From an uncultured Eubacteriales bacterium (GTDB lineage Bacteria; Bacillota; Clostridia; Peptostreptococcales; Anaerovoracaceae), in assembly GCA_902795135.1 (NCBI GenBank), contig CADBJW010000001.1, positions 43,742 to 107,741 on the forward strand: 64,000 nt of DNA, written 5' to 3'. Below the pieces are notes generated by a model. The model saw nothing but the letters and a program-made list of their open reading frames with translations, ran no database searches and was not told the DNA's origin. This document shows, piece by piece, positions 8,081 to 17,883 of the stretch; position 1 is the first letter of the stretch, and the number at the start of each line of letters is the position of its first letter. The position numbers and the translations under genes were made by a program.

Positions 8081-10141
8081 ATGTCGGCATTGGCGGCAAC
8101 GGCATCCGATAAGCTGACGGTGCATCTCATTAACATTTTGAACCTTCAAAAGGGATCCCGCAATGGTCATGTCATTGCCTCTACATACGATATGACGATG
8201 GTAAAGGGGCAGGGCAAACTGGCGACCGGGTTTAACAGTCCTATTGGAGGTGCGAATTACAACTGCTCTGGATTGGGATATCGTTATACATTCCAGAATG
8301 CATACGTTCGGACAGACAAAGATGGCGAACCGGTATTCAGTGATGATGTATCAACACTTCAGACAGTCAGAAAAGTAAATTACAATAATGACGGCACCGT
8401 CATGATTACATTTAAAGATGGAAGCACGGAGACCTTTGAAGCCAATGAAATCTATATTTCACCGGTCTACAAGGCTGTCCCAAACTGGTACCTGAACTAC
8501 TATTACGTCGATAACATTTCCACTGGATCGGGTTCCTGGAGCAATTTGGATTATGTTTCGGCATACAAACATACTTTCACGAATCCAGAAGATAAGAGTC
8601 CAGGACTGACAAAGGATTATTACAAGTTCATCAGATGGAAGAATGACGACACCGGGGAGACATTCCTTGATTCGGAAGATCCTAGCAGCCCAAGTGAGTC
8701 TGAATACACTTCAGCGGAGATGAAACAAGGTACGACCAAAAATGTCTACATCTACGCTTACTGGCAGCCAGCAGTCATTCTGAATTACATCGTGGAAGGC
8801 ACGAAAGAAGCGACGGCCAGAAGTCTGGAAAAAAACATCGATGTGTATAAAGATTATACAGGGTCTGATCTGAACGACGAGGATAACGAATTTGTTGGCT
8901 GGTATGATAAGGATGATCAGCTGCTGGAAGAAGGCGCTGAGTATAATCTTCCGGGAATTACAAAAGAAAACAATTCCTATAAGGAATATGATGTAGTAGC
9001 CAAATGGCAGCCGGCCGTATCCGTTATCTACAATGTATTAGGCGAAGTAACTGATACCGTTAAAAACACAAAAGGCGAAAGCATTAACGTCTATGACAAA
9101 ACTGCTGAAAGCACAGTTGATGGCGTGACCTTTGAAGGATGGTATGATGCAGATGGAAACAGACTGAGCGAAGACTTCATGTACAACGCACCGGAAATCG
9201 CAGACACCAGAGATCAGGCAGTAAGCTATAATGTATATGCTAGATTTGCTACGTCAAGATCCGTTAATAAAGTATGGGATGACCAGAATAACGCGGATGG
9301 AATCAGAAGCAACAGCGTTACCGTACAGCTTTACGCCAATGGCGAAGCGACTGGCAAAACGATTACGTTGAACAACGGCAATAGCTGGGCAGAAGCCTTT
9401 GCAGATCTGGATGCTTACGACAGTGATGGAAATTTGATTGAATACACCATCAATGAAGAGTCGATTCCTTCCGGATACACAGCAGATATTTCCATGAATG
9501 GAACGGCGATTACCATTACAAACAGGCACACACCGACTCCGGACCCGGTCAACCCTGATCCGGACAATCCGCAGCCAGACCCAACCGATCCGCAGAATCC
9601 TGGAACGAACCCGGGAACCAATCCTGGAACGCCTGGAGGAACGGGCACGACAGGAACCGGCGGAACAGGAACGATTACGGCAGCAGCTGGTGGAGCTGGC
9701 ACGGCAGCACCGGCAGTTATCACGGACAACCCGGCACCAAGAACACCGGGACAGACCACCATTGATGACCCGAACCCACCGCTTGCAATCAACGCGTACT
9801 GGGCACTCATCAATCTGCTTTGCGCAATCGCTACCGCGCTTCTCTCACTGATCATGCTGATCAGATACTTCGGCAAGAGACGTGAAGAAGATGAAGAAAC
9901 CGGCGAAGTAACCGAAATCAAGCGCAAGGGCGGCGTTCGTCTGGCAAGTATTATCCCGGCCATCGCAGGAATCATTGCATTCATCCTGACCGAGGATATG
10001 ACGAACCCAATGATCATGGTCGACAAGTGGACGCTACTTATGGTCGTTATCTTAGCAATTCAGGTCATCGTTGCAATCGTAGCAAAGACCAAGAAAAACG
10101 AAGACGATGGTGATGACTATGCAACCGCTAATGCGAACTAA
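8081..10141 (+). CDS. Downstream segment: InlB-like repeats, Cna-B domain, three-helix membrane anchor
   Basis: The frame is open upstream of its first ATG (8081) back into the stalk region, so the ATG is probably not a real start; no ribosome site precedes it. Residues about 220-400 carry repeats ending in AKWQPA or AYWQPA with GWYDKDD-type cores, as in InlB B-repeats. A Cna-B domain (KVWDDQNNADG to ITNRHT) follows, then a Pro/Asp/Gly/Thr linker. There is no LPXTG motif. Instead the last 120 residues hold three hydrophobic helices, the last with VDKWTLLMVVILAIQVIVA, an anchor type I associate with other Clostridia surface proteins. Confidence 0.7.
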   Translation: MSALAATASDKLTVHLINILNLQKGSRNGHVIASTYDMTMVKGQGKLATGFNSPIGGANYNCSGLGYRYTFQNAYVRTDKDGEPVFSDDVSTLQTVRKVNYNNDGTVMITFKDGSTETFEANEIYISPVYKAVPNWYLNYYYVDNISTGSGSWSNLDYVSAYKHTFTNPEDKSPGLTKDYYKFIRWKNDDTGETFLDSEDPSSPSESEYTSAEMKQGTTKNVYIYAYWQPAVILNYIVEGTKEATARSLEKNIDVYKDYTGSDLNDEDNEFVGWYDKDDQLLEEGAEYNLPGITKENNSYKEYDVVAKWQPAVSVIYNVLGEVTDTVKNTKGESINVYDKTAESTVDGVTFEGWYDADGNRLSEDFMYNAPEIADTRDQAVSYNVYARFATSRSVNKVWDDQNNADGIRSNSVTVQLYANGEATGKTITLNNGNSWAEAFADLDAYDSDGNLIEYTINEESIPSGYTADISMNGTAITITNRHTPTPDPVNPDPDNPQPDPTDPQNPGTNPGTNPGTPGGTGTTGTGGTGTITAAAGGAGTAAPAVITDNPAPRTPGQTTIDDPNPPLAINAYWALINLLCAIATALLSLIMLIRYFGKRREEDEETGEVTEIKRKGGVRLASIIPAIAGIIAFILTEDMTNPMIMVDKWTLLMVVILAIQVIVAIVAKTKKNEDDGDDYATANAN

Positions 10142-10153
10142 TACAGAAAGGAG

Positions 10154-10173
10154 TGCGGTGCAAAAGCACTGCA
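10154..10173 (+). promoter_or_regulatory. Hairpin between ribosome-site motif and flavin reductase start
   Basis: AAAGGAG (10147-10153) is followed at once by TGCGGTGC-AAAA-GCACTGCA, an 8-bp stem with one G-U pair, then GGAAACT and the ATG at 10181. A second, weaker AGGA lies after the hairpin. If the stem forms, the AAAGGAG would be brought to about 7 bases from the ATG. Confidence 0.45.
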
Positions 10174-10180
10174 GGAAACT

Positions 10181-10741
10181 ATGGCAAGGGAAAATTTTGG
10201 AGCTAATTCATTCATTACACCAGAACCGGTACTGATGATCGCAGCCTACGATGAAAACGGCGTGCCTGATATCATGAACGCTGCTTGGGGCGGCGTTTCA
10301 GGCGCAAACCAGATCTCAATGTGCATCAGTCCTGGTCACATGACGGTAAAGAACATTCTGGTCAAAAAAGCATTCACAGTTAGCTTTGCGACCGCGGACA
10401 AGGTTGTCGAGTCAGACTATGTGGGCATCGTATCAGCCAATGACGTCCCGGATAAGTTCACACGTGCCGGATTTACAGCAACGAAGAGCGAATTCGTAGA
10501 CGCACCGCTGGTTGACCAGTATCCGGTTGCCGTTGAGTGCGAAATGGTAAGTTACGACGCGGACACCCATATTATGATCGGCAAAATCGTAAACGTCAGT
10601 GCAGACGAAAGTGTTCTGACAGACGGCGCCATCGATTTGGCGAAACTCCGTCCGATCGTATACGATGGAATGAATCATAACTACAACGTCCTTGGCGAAA
10701 TCGTTGGCAAAGCCTTTGCAGATGGAGAAAAGCTGAAGTAA
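10181..10741 (+). CDS. Flavin reductase-like, FMN-binding protein
   Basis: A 186-residue protein with the split-barrel FMN-binding fold of the flavin reductase-like family: an N-terminal PEPVLMIAAYDENGVPDIMNAAW strand pair, CISPGHMTVKNI, and FTVSFA followed by the charged helix. Members reduce flavins or act as flavoproteins of unknown substrate; nothing here identifies the partner. It lies 39 bp after the frameshifted surface gene and 6 bp before a GNAT gene. Confidence 0.8.
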   Translation: MARENFGANSFITPEPVLMIAAYDENGVPDIMNAAWGGVSGANQISMCISPGHMTVKNILVKKAFTVSFATADKVVESDYVGIVSANDVPDKFTRAGFTATKSEFVDAPLVDQYPVAVECEMVSYDADTHIMIGKIVNVSADESVLTDGAIDLAKLRPIVYDGMNHNYNVLGEIVGKAFADGEKLK

Positions 10742-10747
10742 TCGGAT

Positions 10748-11284
10748 ATGATCAGAAAAGCAACGCGGGAAGATTTGCCCGCAATCGTAGATATTTACAA
10801 TGAGATACATGACCGCGAGGCAGCCGGTGAAGTTACAACCGGCTGGCTTCGCGGGATCTATCCGGTCTCAGAAACAGCAGAAGACTCCATCGAGCGCGGC
10901 GATATGTTCGTGCTCGTTGAAGAGGAAGACAACGTCATCGGCACCGGGATCATCAATCAGATCCAGGTCGATGTATATGCAAAAGGCTCCTGGACGCATC
11001 CTGCGAAGGATGATGAAGTGATGGTCTTACACACGCTGATCATATCCAAAGAGCGTGTGAAACACAGAGACCGCGGCGGGCACGGAACAGAGTTTTTGCA
11101 GTTCTATGAGGACTATGCAAAGGCCCATGGATGCAGCAGTCTGCGCCTTGACACGAATGCGCGGAACAAGGCCGCCAGAGCCTTTTATAAAAGGAACGGA
11201 TACCAGGAAATCGGTATCGTTCCAACCACCTTTAATGGAATCCCCGGAGTGGATCTCGTATTGCTCGAAAAATGTATTAGATAG
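10748..11284 (+). CDS. GNAT family N-acetyltransferase
   Basis: A 178-residue acetyltransferase. The acetyl-CoA binding loop is RDRGGHGTEFL, followed by the YAKAHGCSSLRLDTNARNKAARAFYKRNGY block that closes the GNAT fold. The acceptor substrate is unknown. Only six bases separate it from the flavin reductase gene, so the two are probably co-transcribed. Confidence 0.85.
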   Translation: MIRKATREDLPAIVDIYNEIHDREAAGEVTTGWLRGIYPVSETAEDSIERGDMFVLVEEEDNVIGTGIINQIQVDVYAKGSWTHPAKDDEVMVLHTLIISKERVKHRDRGGHGTEFLQFYEDYAKAHGCSSLRLDTNARNKAARAFYKRNGYQEIGIVPTTFNGIPGVDLVLLEKCIR

Positions 11285-11303
11285 TAAACATTGGACAGTT
11301 CTA

Positions 11304-11333
11304 TTGAAATACAACATAAAGTTGTGATAGAAT
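11304..11333 (+). promoter_or_regulatory. Promoter with operator-like repeat, upstream of pilus operon
   Basis: TTGAAA at 11304-11309 and TAGAAT at 11328-11333 are 18 bp apart. The spacer carries the inverted repeat ACAAC-ATAAA-GTTGT (11311-11325), a plausible repressor or regulator site. A second inverted repeat, GATGCT (11367) with AGCATC (11391), lies in the 5' leader. Confidence 0.5.
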
Positions 11334-11421
11334 GTATGGTATTTAATCAAGTAGTTGAGTGTATAGATGCTAGTTAAGAGGTTAAACACAGCATCTTGGA
11401 AGTGACTTTTGGTGGGGGAAA

Positions 11422-14400
11422 ATGACCGACAAGTGGGACAGCAGCATGAAGAACGCATTGATTAATATTGCCGAATTTGCGCGACGCAAGAGAGCGTATG
11501 TAATGGTGCTTTCTTGTGTTGTTGTGTTTATAACAACATATATATTGATTCTGCCGGCCATTACATTGGATCAGGAAGAAGCAGCGCAGCAAGGCGGAAT
11601 CGATGTTACGACCCAGACGGAACAGGTTCAGTCGGATGCAACAGAGGCAGAGCCGACGGACGCAACAGAAGCGGTCGTGACGGATACCAGTAACGATACA
11701 GATAATCAGATTGTAGAAGACAAGGAAGATGTGCAGACTGATGCCGTAGAGGCAGAAGACAGCGACACGGTCAAGAAAACCCAGTTCGGGTCCATCTCCT
11801 TCTCAGGCAAAGGCTATGAGATTTCAGCGAACTGTAATGGTGCAAATCTCCCAGACGGCACCGAAATCGTCGCTGAAGAAATCAACCAGAAAGATCAGGG
11901 CTACGACGCCCTTTATGAAGACGCATTAAAAGCGGTAAGAAAGAACAGCAAAAACAAAGTCTATGATTTTGATTTTGCGAAATTCTATGATATATCTCTC
12001 ATCTCTGATGGTGAAGTGATCGAGCCGGAAAAACCGCTCGATGTCACCATTTCCTATGACAAAACCTTAAGGGCAAGCGATGCGGACAATGTACGGATCG
12101 TTCATTTTGCTGAAAACAAAAAGACCGGCGAAGTGGAAGCCAAAGTTCTTGATTCCAAGCACGTTGATGCTGCGATCAAGAACGACAATCTTAAAGAAAC
12201 AACCTTCCAGGCAAACAGCTTCAGTGTTTATGCGGTCGTTTATACAGCAGAGTATGAATACCAGTCTGTAGATGGCAAGACATATAAGTTTACAGTACGT
12301 TATGACGCGGAATCCGGAATCCCGGAAGACGCACAGCTCAAAGTCTCAGAACTGAAGGAAGGTTCCGACGAATACCAGAAATACCTGGAAGACTCTGCGA
12401 AAGAGCTTGGCGTAAAGGAAACATCCGACATATCATTTGCCAGATTCTTTGACATTGCCTTTGTAAAAGACGGCGAGATCATCGAACCGACGACCCCGGT
12501 CAAGGTCAAGATCGAGTACGACGATGCGCTGAAGGTTTCTGCGGATCAGTCGCTCAACGTCGTCCATTTCGCGCGCAAAGGCACCGAAGTCATCAAGGAC
12601 GTAAACCTGTCAGGCAACAGTAAAGAACTTACCTGGCAGCAGGGAAGCTTCTCCGTAACGGGTACGATCATCAGCGGCGAACCTTCGGCCAATGACAAGT
12701 ACATGGTTCTGGTGAACTATCCAACGAATTCCAATGATTATTACATCGTCAATAATGATGGTTCCCTGACCAAGGTGGTTTATCACAATGGAACCGTCAT
12801 GGTTGAGAAACCAATGATGTGGACCGTGGAAGGCAGCAACCCGAACCGCCACATCTATTTCAATGCGGAAGCGACCGGTTTTAACTTTCAGGATACGGCA
12901 GCCGATTATTACCGTTGGTACATTGATCCAAGTTCCGAAAGCGGTATTGCCAAAGAAGATTCCAGCAATGTTACGGTTACAAACGGTGGAGATGGTATCA
13001 AATCCGGCGGCAGGATCGCCGATCACGGAAGAGACAACATGTTAACGCAAACGGCCTTAAATACCTACAACGACCGTATTTACAAAGAGCCTTGGAGAGA
13101 CCATAACCATCTGGGTGTTGAACTGGACAAGAACGGTGTGCCGATTCATCTCGCGGGACAGAAGGCCGACAACCAGAATGTGAAAATCGTCTTCGCAAAG
13201 GCCAATAACGTTCCGACCAATATTGGTGCAGCTACCCATACCGTTGATCACATCGATATTTCCATTTCCGGCAAGTCTAAGGTTTCAGTGCCGTTGGCTT
13301 ATGGTACCTATTACTACAAGGATGCACAGGGAAACTGGCAAACGTATACGGTTTCCGATGATACGACTTTGGAACTGGAAAAGAACAACATCAAAATCGA
13401 ACCAGACGACATGAAGAAAGCCACCATCAAGGCGTACGATAAGAATGGCAATGAACTGGACGATGCTTTTGTCATTGACAGTTATTCTTCCAATGCATCG
13501 AACAGCCTGAGTACAGTACAGGTTCGAATCGGAGGCAGGTTCAAGGTTGCAAATCTAAATGATAACGTTCCCCAGGGACAGAATGTAAACAGCGACTATT
13601 GGAAGAACCAGAGAATCAACAATAAGATCACTTACACCGTGAGCGCCATGAAGGATGTGGAATTCCCAATCAAAGACGATGAACATGGACAGCTCTATGA
13701 ACTGAAGGCAGATGGAACCTATGAGGAATTATCCATCACTGTTGCAGTCAACATGGGCGCAAGCTTCGACTATTGGGATGAGGGCAATGAATGTCCGGCT
13801 ATCCATGAAAATCTATTGGGTCTATCCTCATACTGGTATCCGTTGAATGCAACCTGGAGAAATGGTGGAATTCCAGATCTTTGGGGCAATTATCTGAGTG
13901 GTATGGACTTTGTTCTTGGCGGTGATGCGGATGATGCAAGCAATAAGGTAGTAGCCCTCGAAATCGTAAAGATGATTGTTGACGAAGATGGTAATCTGAT
14001 CAAACCGCAGGAAAAACTCGTCAATACCTTTGACGTATATCGAAACGGATCCATGACCAATCAGCAAAAGCTGGATAGCGTTCGCGATCTTGACGTTTAT
14101 CATTACGATACGCCGGCCAATTACTCCGGATATTCGAAACTGCACTCCAAAGATGTGCTCGTTGGTACAGACGGAATGGGTCTGTCCTACGACTATGCCG
14201 TAACCGATGGCATGTACTACATCACAGAAAAGCATGATGATGAGTCACTGCCAAATGAAATCATCGATCAGGATGGTCAGGCATGGACCTATGACAGCAC
14301 GGAAATGCATACGGAGTATGTGCGCCGTGGAGACGGTCATTACGACGACTCAACACAACATCCGAAGCCTTTGCATTACAGCAAGACGTATACGAAAGAG

Positions 14401-17400
14401 GATGCACTCAGCAACGGAGCCGGCAGTCCTGAATACGCCAGCATCCCGGATTTGCTGGGAATGTTCACGAGATACGATGGCGTGCAAAAGAAGGAAGGGT
14501 TCCTCGAATTCTATGTATACAACGTATATAAGCCGGTCGTAAGCGAAGTGAGTACGACGAAAATGTGGCAGGACGCAGAGGGTAATGATGACGGATGGAG
14601 AGCGAACGTCACCTTCAAGATCATGAAGAAGACCGGGGAGGGTGAGAATGCCGTATATTCCAATGTGACGGCGCCTTCCTACTACGTCCAAAGGAACATG
14701 GATTGGTCCCAGACCATTACGACGACCAGCCAGTCCAAGACGGCCAAGTGGGAGAACCTGGATCCTCTGAACAAGGGAGAGTCGTATGTGATTATCGAAT
14801 CCGATATCGTACCGGTAAAATCAACGGATAAGATTACCGATATCGTGAGAGATCCAAAGAGCGGAGCCATCAAGTCCTATAAACTGAATGGGGCGAAGTA
14901 TGTCGTATCTGGCAGAGAGACCTCGGAAGAAAACGCCACGACCATCAACATGGCACAGCCGGAAACGGATATTGAGGTCGAAAAGAAATGGGTCGTTCCG
15001 GAACGCATGGCACCGGGCAACTCGACCATGGTTCTGTATCAGATCGTCGGCGATAAGGACAACCCGAATGATCCGGCAAAACCATCGAAGAAGATAAAGA
15101 TTACGGTAGAAGCGGATCCGGCTCCAGTAACGACGAATGCCGGTCAGATCACAGTCCACTATACCGGAAAAGATAAAGACGGCGCCGATGACAGCGGCAG
15201 CTTCGTTCTCAGCAATACGGAAGGATGGAGCAAGATCCTCGAGTTTGATCGGGGCAGCAGTTACGAGTTCACCTATGAACCGGACGGAAACAAGATCCTT
15301 ACGGTAGAACCGGATAAAACGGGCACGATTGCTGACACAGCGACAATCAAGCTGGTAACCACAGCAGCTGAGATCCAGCATTACACCTATACATTTACGG
15401 TTCCTCAGTCCGTTCGTCAGGACAAGGGAAGCATTGCCGTTACATGCAATGGTGAAACAAAAACAGCAAAGAGCAGCAATGACTGGACCGTTGCCTTTGA
15501 TGTGGCAGAAGAAACGCCTGTAAATTACAGTGTTGAAGGAGATGGCAAGTTCATCACCAGCGCTTCAGCAGATAATACATTCCAGGGTAAACCGGCGACC
15601 GGAAATCATACGGTCAGCGTAGTACCGGTCTATGCGCCACAGACCATGGACGTTCCGGTATCCGTTGATTGGAATGGTGAGACACCGGCTGACGGAACGC
15701 AGGTAACGGTACGTTTCGTACCAGACAAATCCGGTGTTCAGACGCAGACCGCCACCCTTGATAAGACGGGATGGACAACGACAAAGACTCTGCCGCGACT
15801 GGATGAGAATGGCGACTTGATTACCTGGACCGTATCGCACGAACTTTCCCCGAACGACGGGAATGCATCCGTTAGCATGGCTCTGCCGGCAAATGGAAGA
15901 ATCAGTGACAGCGGAAACGTCGTGCTGAATGGAACGGTAATGTCAGGCATGAATCTGACTGTTGAAGTTGCAGGCGGAACGCAGGCCAATATTGCCGAAT
16001 TCTTCTCGCTGGATGCGAACCGGACCATAGAAAGTTACCATGTGATTAACAATACCGGATGGATCAATGGGTACAACGCGCCAGTCGCACATACCTTCAA
16101 CAATTTGGATGTGAAGGACAGCAATGGAAATCCTATCTATTACTGTTTCTATATGTATTCGAAACACAATGTTTCGACCAATGCGGCAGAAGCAGGCATT
16201 GGAAACCGGTACAACGAATATGTCTACGTCAAGGCTGAACCAGGGAACGTGATGATTCGGCTGTCACAGTCCAGCGATGGAAATTGGCATGTGACCACCG
16301 GCGGCGGCGCGAAGAACAGTAAGGCAAGAGCAAAGGCCATGGCACCGAAGAAGGCAGCTTCGGCTCCAAGCACCAGCCAGAAGTTCTATGACGGTGCCGT
16401 TGGCGGAACCGGAGATGCACCGTTCAAGGTCATTAGCGCCAAGGATCTGCCGGAGGGCGCCGTACCGGTACCGGATTCTGTCCGTACCGATGGTCTGAGA
16501 GTCATCAGCGGTGACGGCACGTATAAGTGGGAGCACTTGCCGAAGTACGACGCGGACGGCAACCCGATTTACTACTACGTGGTAGAAAAAGACGCAACGG
16601 CTGTCGCGGATGACATTTCCGTGAAATATGCCTACACCTATAAAGATGACGGAAGCATTCAAAAGGTCAAAGTCATCAATGAAATCGAAGGAACGCCGGA
16701 ACCAATCACCGGATCCGTAACGATTACGAAGACCTTCGAAGGGCTCAGCGTAGCTGACATTCCGGATGACTTCCAGATTACCAACGATTATAACGATCAG
16801 GTATTCACTCTGGATGGCGCCAACGGAACGATCGCGGCGACCGGCTCCGGTCTTGGGCCATATGTATGGACCATTCACGATGTTCCGCAGGATACTGTCG
16901 TGAAGTTCACCGAAAGCGGCATTCAGGTTGGAGGATACAATCTGACCGTCAACCAGATGAGAACCACCCAGGACAGCGTAGAAATCTCGGCACCTGCAAT
17001 CGTGGCAGGAAGCACGGTATCAGCAAGTCTGGTGAACAAGTACGAAAAGAAGGAAACGCAAATCAAGATCACAAAGGTCGATAAAGACAATGTGAACAAT
17101 AACAGCACGGACGTATTGACCGGAGCGAAGTTCAGGCTTGAAAAGTATACCTCTGCAGATTTCGTTCAGAAAGACAGCAGTTGGACAGAACAGAGTATTG
17201 AAGACATCAATAAGACAGGAACCTTCAACTTCAGCGGATTGACAACCGGCTACTACAAGATCGTTGAAGAAAAGACTCCAGCAGGATATGTGAAGCTTGA
17301 ATCGGATCCAACCTTTGAGGTACGGGTCAATGCACAAACGGGCGACCTGGAAGTGGTCTTCACTGGCAGCGATCTGGTGAAGTACACCGCCGCCAATGGC

Positions 17401-17538
17401 TTCCGTTACGGAAACGAGCCGGGTCCATCACTGCCAAATTCCGGCGGTCCTGGAACCATGTGGATCTATCTGATCGGAAGCATACTCCTGATCGGTTGCG
17501 GCATCACATTGATTGCGCGCAGGCGGATCCGTGCATAA
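11422..17538 (+). CDS. Giant LPXTG-anchored pilus tip/adhesin protein
   Basis: A 2038-residue surface protein. The N-terminus has a basic cytoplasmic stretch and a long hydrophobic signal (about 26-50) ending ILILPAITL, seen in other giant Firmicute pilus proteins. Residues about 115-285 and 286-430 are a diverged internal duplication (each has a KFYDISLISDGEVIEP- or RFFDIAFVKDGEIIEP-like core). A long middle region without recognised domains follows. From about 1040 on there are Cna-B-type domains (TKMWQDAEGNDDGW; VEKKWVVPE; VSVDWNGETPADG) and a SpaA-like domain near 1880-2000 with YYKIVEEKTPAGYV. The C-terminus is a sorting signal: LPNSG (about 2004-2008), a helix, RRRIRA. It heads the pilus operon and is the best candidate for the tip adhesin. 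Confidence 0.88.
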   Translation: MTDKWDSSMKNALINIAEFARRKRAYVMVLSCVVVFITTYILILPAITLDQEEAAQQGGIDVTTQTEQVQSDATEAEPTDATEAVVTDTSNDTDNQIVEDKEDVQTDAVEAEDSDTVKKTQFGSISFSGKGYEISANCNGANLPDGTEIVAEEINQKDQGYDALYEDALKAVRKNSKNKVYDFDFAKFYDISLISDGEVIEPEKPLDVTISYDKTLRASDADNVRIVHFAENKKTGEVEAKVLDSKHVDAAIKNDNLKETTFQANSFSVYAVVYTAEYEYQSVDGKTYKFTVRYDAESGIPEDAQLKVSELKEGSDEYQKYLEDSAKELGVKETSDISFARFFDIAFVKDGEIIEPTTPVKVKIEYDDALKVSADQSLNVVHFARKGTEVIKDVNLSGNSKELTWQQGSFSVTGTIISGEPSANDKYMVLVNYPTNSNDYYIVNNDGSLTKVVYHNGTVMVEKPMMWTVEGSNPNRHIYFNAEATGFNFQDTAADYYRWYIDPSSESGIAKEDSSNVTVTNGGDGIKSGGRIADHGRDNMLTQTALNTYNDRIYKEPWRDHNHLGVELDKNGVPIHLAGQKADNQNVKIVFAKANNVPTNIGAATHTVDHIDISISGKSKVSVPLAYGTYYYKDAQGNWQTYTVSDDTTLELEKNNIKIEPDDMKKATIKAYDKNGNELDDAFVIDSYSSNASNSLSTVQVRIGGRFKVANLNDNVPQGQNVNSDYWKNQRINNKITYTVSAMKDVEFPIKDDEHGQLYELKADGTYEELSITVAVNMGASFDYWDEGNECPAIHENLLGLSSYWYPLNATWRNGGIPDLWGNYLSGMDFVLGGDADDASNKVVALEIVKMIVDEDGNLIKPQEKLVNTFDVYRNGSMTNQQKLDSVRDLDVYHYDTPANYSGYSKLHSKDVLVGTDGMGLSYDYAVTDGMYYITEKHDDESLPNEIIDQDGQAWTYDSTEMHTEYVRRGDGHYDDSTQHPKPLHYSKTYTKEDALSNGAGSPEYASIPDLLGMFTRYDGVQKKEGFLEFYVYNVYKPVVSEVSTTKMWQDAEGNDDGWRANVTFKIMKKTGEGENAVYSNVTAPSYYVQRNMDWSQTITTTSQSKTAKWENLDPLNKGESYVIIESDIVPVKSTDKITDIVRDPKSGAIKSYKLNGAKYVVSGRETSEENATTINMAQPETDIEVEKKWVVPERMAPGNSTMVLYQIVGDKDNPNDPAKPSKKIKITVEADPAPVTTNAGQITVHYTGKDKDGADDSGSFVLSNTEGWSKILEFDRGSSYEFTYEPDGNKILTVEPDKTGTIADTATIKLVTTAAEIQHYTYTFTVPQSVRQDKGSIAVTCNGETKTAKSSNDWTVAFDVAEETPVNYSVEGDGKFITSASADNTFQGKPATGNHTVSVVPVYAPQTMDVPVSVDWNGETPADGTQVTVRFVPDKSGVQTQTATLDKTGWTTTKTLPRLDENGDLITWTVSHELSPNDGNASVSMALPANGRISDSGNVVLNGTVMSGMNLTVEVAGGTQANIAEFFSLDANRTIESYHVINNTGWINGYNAPVAHTFNNLDVKDSNGNPIYYCFYMYSKHNVSTNAAEAGIGNRYNEYVYVKAEPGNVMIRLSQSSDGNWHVTTGGGAKNSKARAKAMAPKKAASAPSTSQKFYDGAVGGTGDAPFKVISAKDLPEGAVPVPDSVRTDGLRVISGDGTYKWEHLPKYDADGNPIYYYVVEKDATAVADDISVKYAYTYKDDGSIQKVKVINEIEGTPEPITGSVTITKTFEGLSVADIPDDFQITNDYNDQVFTLDGANGTIAATGSGLGPYVWTIHDVPQDTVVKFTESGIQVGGYNLTVNQMRTTQDSVEISAPAIVAGSTVSASLVNKYEKKETQIKITKVDKDNVNNNSTDVLTGAKFRLEKYTSADFVQKDSSWTEQSIEDINKTGTFNFSGLTTGYYKIVEEKTPAGYVKLESDPTFEVRVNAQTGDLEVVFTGSDLVKYTAANGFRYGNEPGPSLPNSGGPGTMWIYLIGSILLIGCGITLIARRRIRA

Positions 17539-17571
17539 ACAATCCCGGAAAGGAACTGCAAATTAGGTTTT

Positions 17572-17883
17572 ATGAAATTTGGTCAATCAAAAAAAAGCAA
17601 AGAAAGTGATCCAGAAAGCAAACCGGAGCTTCTGAAACTGAAAAAACGGGAGCTTTTGGAGATTATGCTGCGGCAGGGCGAGGAAATCGACGCACTGCGA
17701 AAAGAAATCGAAGATCTGAAGACAGAGCTCGCTGCGAAGGAGCAGGAGCTTGAGAATCACCAGTTTGAGATCAAGAAATTCGGCTCCATCGCCGAAGCAT
17801 CCCTGCAGGTGACGGACGTATTCCAGGAAGCGGAAAAGGCCGCCAAGATTTACCTCGACAACCTGAGGAGGCGCTATGGCTAA
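17572..17883 (+). CDS. Coiled-coil protein associated with pilus signal peptidase
   Basis: A 103-residue, highly charged protein predicted to form a coiled coil (about residues 20-75, LRKEIEDLKTELAAKEQELE), followed by a short conserved-looking GSIAEASLQVTDVFQEAEKAAKIYLDNLRRR tail. It has no signal peptide, so it is cytoplasmic. It overlaps the start of the signal peptidase gene by 8 bp, implying coupling. Similar small coiled-coil proteins sit next to signal peptidase genes in other Clostridial pilus loci from my recollection; the function is unknown, possibly organising secretion at the membrane. Confidence 0.65.
   Translation: MKFGQSKKSKESDPESKPELLKLKKRELLEIMLRQGEEIDALRKEIEDLKTELAAKEQELENHQFEIKKFGSIAEASLQVTDVFQEAEKAAKIYLDNLRRRYG

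Larger units (their letters stand above)
7492..10141 (+). pseudogene. InlB-repeat/Cna-B surface protein split by two -1 frameshifts
   Basis: An ATG at 7492 follows AAAAAGGAGG and opens a frame that stops after 13 codons. Adding one A to the five-A run at 7498-7502 restores a textbook signal peptide (MVKKRSVFLALFLALAM then a cleavable SYA) fused to the next frame. That frame in turn ends at 8051; adding one A to the five-A run at 8036-8040 joins it seamlessly to the 686-codon frame ending at 10141. The composite would be about 880 residues: signal peptide, Ser/Ala/Pro-rich stalk, InlB-like repeats, Cna-B domain, Pro/Gly/Thr linker and a membrane-embedded C-terminus. Either a recent pseudogene, a slippage-controlled or phase-variable gene, or two assembly errors. 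Confidence 0.8.
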
